Positions 61,999 to 64,000 of a DNA stretch of 64,000 nt are shown here, piece after piece (positions within the stretch are counted from its first letter, which is position 1; each line of letters begins with the position of its first letter). This DNA comes from Bradyrhizobium rifense (GTDB lineage: Bacteria; Pseudomonadota; Alphaproteobacteria; Rhizobiales; Xanthobacteraceae): the NCBI RefSeq assembly GCF_008123425.1, contig NZ_VSSS01000030.1, positions 213,532 through 277,531 on the forward strand, given 5' to 3'. The position numbers and the translations under genes are program-made. The notes below the pieces were generated by a model. That model made no database searches. It had not been told where the DNA came from and saw nothing but the letters and a program-made list of their open reading frames with translations.

Positions 61999-62320
61999 CC
62001 CGAGGCCCAAGCTCGCGCTGGCGACGGACCCGATAGGTCCCTCGCGGCAGCGTCAACGGCGCATGCTCCTGATGCGTCACCCGCGCATAGGCCGAGGCGA
62101 TCAGGAGATGCCCGACATAGAGCCCGGCTGGAATGTCGCGCGCCAGATCGTCGTCGCGAAACAGCGTCACGCGTTCGCGGATCGCGTGACAGTGTCCCGT
62201 GGCCTCGCCCTCCAGGAGGACCAGCGGCACACCTTCGGCGGCTTCGGCGAGCGTTCCCGATGGCGCCACATCGGGTACCCGCTCAATCAGCAGGTCACCT
62301 TGCGCAAAGATCTCGGTCAT
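61976..62320 (-). CDS. small His-motif protein paired with the DUF6745 gene
   Basis: 114 residues from the ATG at 62318-62320 (GGGAGAAGG upstream). MTEIFAQGDLLIERVPDVAP ... LEGEATGHCHAI ... VTHQEHAPLTLPRGTYRVRRQREL. Four His in HxH and HxxH settings within a beta-rich chain could form a cupin-like metal site (inference). I recall this motif set as recurring beside DUF6745 genes in diverse bacteria. Function unknown. Confidence 0.72.
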   Translation of the reverse strand: MTEIFAQGDLLIERVPDVAPSGTLAEAAEGVPLVLLEGEATGHCHAIRERVTLFRDDDLARDIPAGLYVGHLLIASAYARVTHQEHAPLTLPRGTYRVRRQRELGPRDARVLAD

Positions 62321-62394
62321 CGTGCCTTCTCCCGTGCCGGCGCATCCGCTGGGCACGCGGATGGCCGGATTGGTTCAACATCGTCATCGGCGAT

Positions 62395-63786
62395 CTAGTG
62401 CACGACCTCGCCATGCAGTGCGAGGTCGAGACCGTCGCGCTCCATATCCTCCGACACCCGCAAACCGATAAACAGCTTGATCACGTACAGGATGATCAGG
62501 CTGACGACGGCGTCGTAGACAAAGACCGTGGCGACGCCGATGCACTGGTTGATGAACTGGCCCGGATTTCCCTCCAGAGCCCCCGCGGTGCCGCCATATT
62601 GCTCGACGGCGAAGATGCCGGTGAGCAGCGCGCCGACAATGCCTCCGACGGCGTGGACGCCGAAACAATCGAGCGCGTCGTCATAACTGAAAATGCTCTT
62701 GAGTCCGGTGCATCCCCAGTAGCAGAAAACACCGGCCGCGATGCCGATCACGAAAGCGCCGATCGGGCCGACGAAGCCGGACGCGGGCGTGATGGCGACG
62801 AGGCCCGCGACCGCGCCCGAGCAGATGCCGACGACCGTCGGCTTGCCCTTGAGCGACCACTCGACCAGCATCCAGGTAAAGCCGGCAACGGCGGTCGCGA
62901 TCTGCGTCACCAGCATCGCCATGCCGGCCTGCATGCCTGCCGTCACCGCAGAGCCCGCGTTGAAGCCGAACCAGCCGACCCACAGCAGCGAGGCGCCGAT
63001 GAAGGTCAGCACCATGTTGTGGGCCGGTCCCGCCTCCTTGCGCTTGCCGAGCATGATGGCGCACATCAGGCCTGCCACGCCGGCATTGATGTGCACGACA
63101 GTCCCGCCGGCGAAGTCGAGCACCTTGACCCAGGCGGCGTCGTTGCCGGAGGAGAAGATGCCGTCAGGGCCCCACACCCAATGCGCGATCGGCGCATAGA
63201 CGAAGATCGCCCACAAGCCGATGAACCAGAGCATCGCGGAGAACTTCATCCGCTCGGCGAACGCGCCTGCGATCAGCGCCGGCGTGATGATCGCAAAGGT
63301 CATCTGGAAGCAGATGTAGACGCTTTCCGGAATGGTCGCCGCAAGCGGATTGGGGTTACCGATTCCGCCCTTGCCGATGTCGCTGAGGATGTCCTTCAGG
63401 AACATGCGGTCCAGCCCGCCGATGAACGGCGTGCCGGCGCGGAAGGCCAGGCTGTAGGTCAGGATCGCGAACAGGATCGTGACCAGGCACGTCACCGCAA
63501 AACTCGTCATCACGGTATCGCCCACGTTCTTCTTGCGCACCATGCCGCCATAGAACAGCCCGAGCCCCGGGACCGTCATCATCAGCACCAGCGCAACGGA
63601 GGTGAGCATCCAGGCGGTATCGCCGGGATTGGGCGTGCACTTCTCGAGGATCTTGCCGCCGCAAGCGGGCGGGCCCGCATCCTCCGCGAGCGCAACGTCG
63701 CCCAGGGCGAGGTACAGAAGTGCAATTCCCAGCAACGCGACCACCAATGTCACGAGCCTTTGGCGCGTGGATGTTCTTGATTCCAT
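62395..63786 (-). CDS. amtB: ammonium transporter AmtB
   Basis: 463 residues from the ATG at 63784-63786, which has GGAGG six bases upstream. An N-terminal signal-like helix ends at LALGDVALAEDA, then eleven transmembrane helices: GDTAWMLTSVALVLMMTVPG, LFYGGMVRKKNVGDTVM, FAGGTVVHINAGVAGLMCAI (pore His), DCFGVHAVGGIVGALLTGIF (second pore His). C-terminal tail GLRVSEDMERDGLDLALHGE binds PII proteins (known for AmtB). Normally partnered by glnK immediately upstream; see the finding on the leader ORF. Confidence 0.96.
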   Translation of the reverse strand: MESRTSTRQRLVTLVVALLGIALLYLALGDVALAEDAGPPACGGKILEKCTPNPGDTAWMLTSVALVLMMTVPGLGLFYGGMVRKKNVGDTVMTSFAVTCLVTILFAILTYSLAFRAGTPFIGGLDRMFLKDILSDIGKGGIGNPNPLAATIPESVYICFQMTFAIITPALIAGAFAERMKFSAMLWFIGLWAIFVYAPIAHWVWGPDGIFSSGNDAAWVKVLDFAGGTVVHINAGVAGLMCAIMLGKRKEAGPAHNMVLTFIGASLLWVGWFGFNAGSAVTAGMQAGMAMLVTQIATAVAGFTWMLVEWSLKGKPTVVGICSGAVAGLVAITPASGFVGPIGAFVIGIAAGVFCYWGCTGLKSIFSYDDALDCFGVHAVGGIVGALLTGIFAVEQYGGTAGALEGNPGQFINQCIGVATVFVYDAVVSLIILYVIKLFIGLRVSEDMERDGLDLALHGEVVH

Positions 63787-64000
63787 CATCGTCCTCCCAA
63801 GTCGCAAGAGATGTCTTCTGGGCATTGTTTGAGTGGAACCGCAGAGATGATCATTCGCGCCGGCGCGACGACGCCAGCGTGATCAGCTCGGATTTTCGGG
63901 ACACAATGATCGCGGCTCGGCGCGATGAGGTCGTCGAGCGTCGATGGCTGGAGACTGGCATCGACCAGCCTCATGGCTTATCGGCCTTTCCCTTGTCGCC
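63787..64000. other. region upstream of amtB with a 62-codon leader ORF
   Basis: A minus-strand frame at 63786-63974 begins MRLVDASLQPSTLDDLIAPS, ends with a stop overlapping the amtB ATG (TGATG) and itself overlaps an upstream stop (ATGA at 63971-63974), after which GDKGKADKP is readable to the window edge. The first 17 residues look like the start of a PII protein; the rest does not. It may be a coupled leader, a glnK remnant or chance. Confidence 0.35.

Noticed and set aside
62260..63780. 506-codon plus-strand frame
   Set aside because: Antisense of amtB and its downstream neighbour; low-complexity shadow.
1..64000. CRISPR array or cas genes
   Set aside because: No regularly spaced direct repeats and no Cas motifs were seen anywhere in the window.

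Overview
The window looks like chromosomal DNA of a Bradyrhizobium-type alphaproteobacterium (Hyphomicrobiales). GC is high, Shine-Dalgarno sites are mostly GGAGG-like, and the gene order recO-era-rnc-lepB-acpS-pdxJ-rsh-rpoZ is the one found in rhizobia. The gatC/gatA/gatB genes lie close together and there is a large Bradyrhizobium-style porin. The assignment rests on protein motifs and gene order, not on a database search.

Layout. 1-7900 is a minus-strand housekeeping run: recO (cut by the window edge), era, rnc, lepB, acpS, pdxJ, rsh (ppGpp) and rpoZ, with ATGA-type overlaps. 8200-14700 holds an NYN-domain protein, a family-5 uracil-DNA glycosylase, a peroxiredoxin-like protein, smpB, mscL, dapA and a soluble lytic transglycosylase. 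14700-19950 is gene-poor: a decayed IS66-type transposase fragment, a porin whose last 36 codons are out of frame, tRNA-Ser(GCU), a small Sel1-like protein and a 32-residue histone-H1-like Lys/Ala peptide. 19944-25330 is gatB / patatin lipoprotein / small ORF / gatA / small ORF / gatC. 25400-32600 holds two nitronate monooxygenase-like genes with a divergent LysR regulator, ruvX, an AEC transporter, two adjacent CPBP proteases and a VanX-like dipeptidase. 32750-35654 is pyrB-pyrC-plsY; pyrC lacks the HxH metal motif.

35800-57600 looks like a conserved chain (plsY, dprA, topA, rnr, DUF983, NUDIX, rpmG) into which accessory modules have been placed: patatin/amidase/DoxX, HxlR-azoR, SDR-HxlR, and a phosphoesterase/membrane protein/flavin monooxygenase group. 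The clearest event is in dprA. It is split by a 3938-bp IS1595-family element (39184-43121) with perfect 25-bp terminal inverted repeats, an 8-bp target duplication, a transposase and four cargo genes. Downstream of the insertion dprA has two further frameshifts, so it is a pseudogene.

57600-64000 holds rpmG (too short for ordinary ORF calling), a small membrane protein, a TPR/glycosyltransferase-like protein, a DUF2244 protein, a two-gene module of unknown function (His-rich small protein plus DUF6745-like protein) and the ammonium transporter amtB at the right edge.
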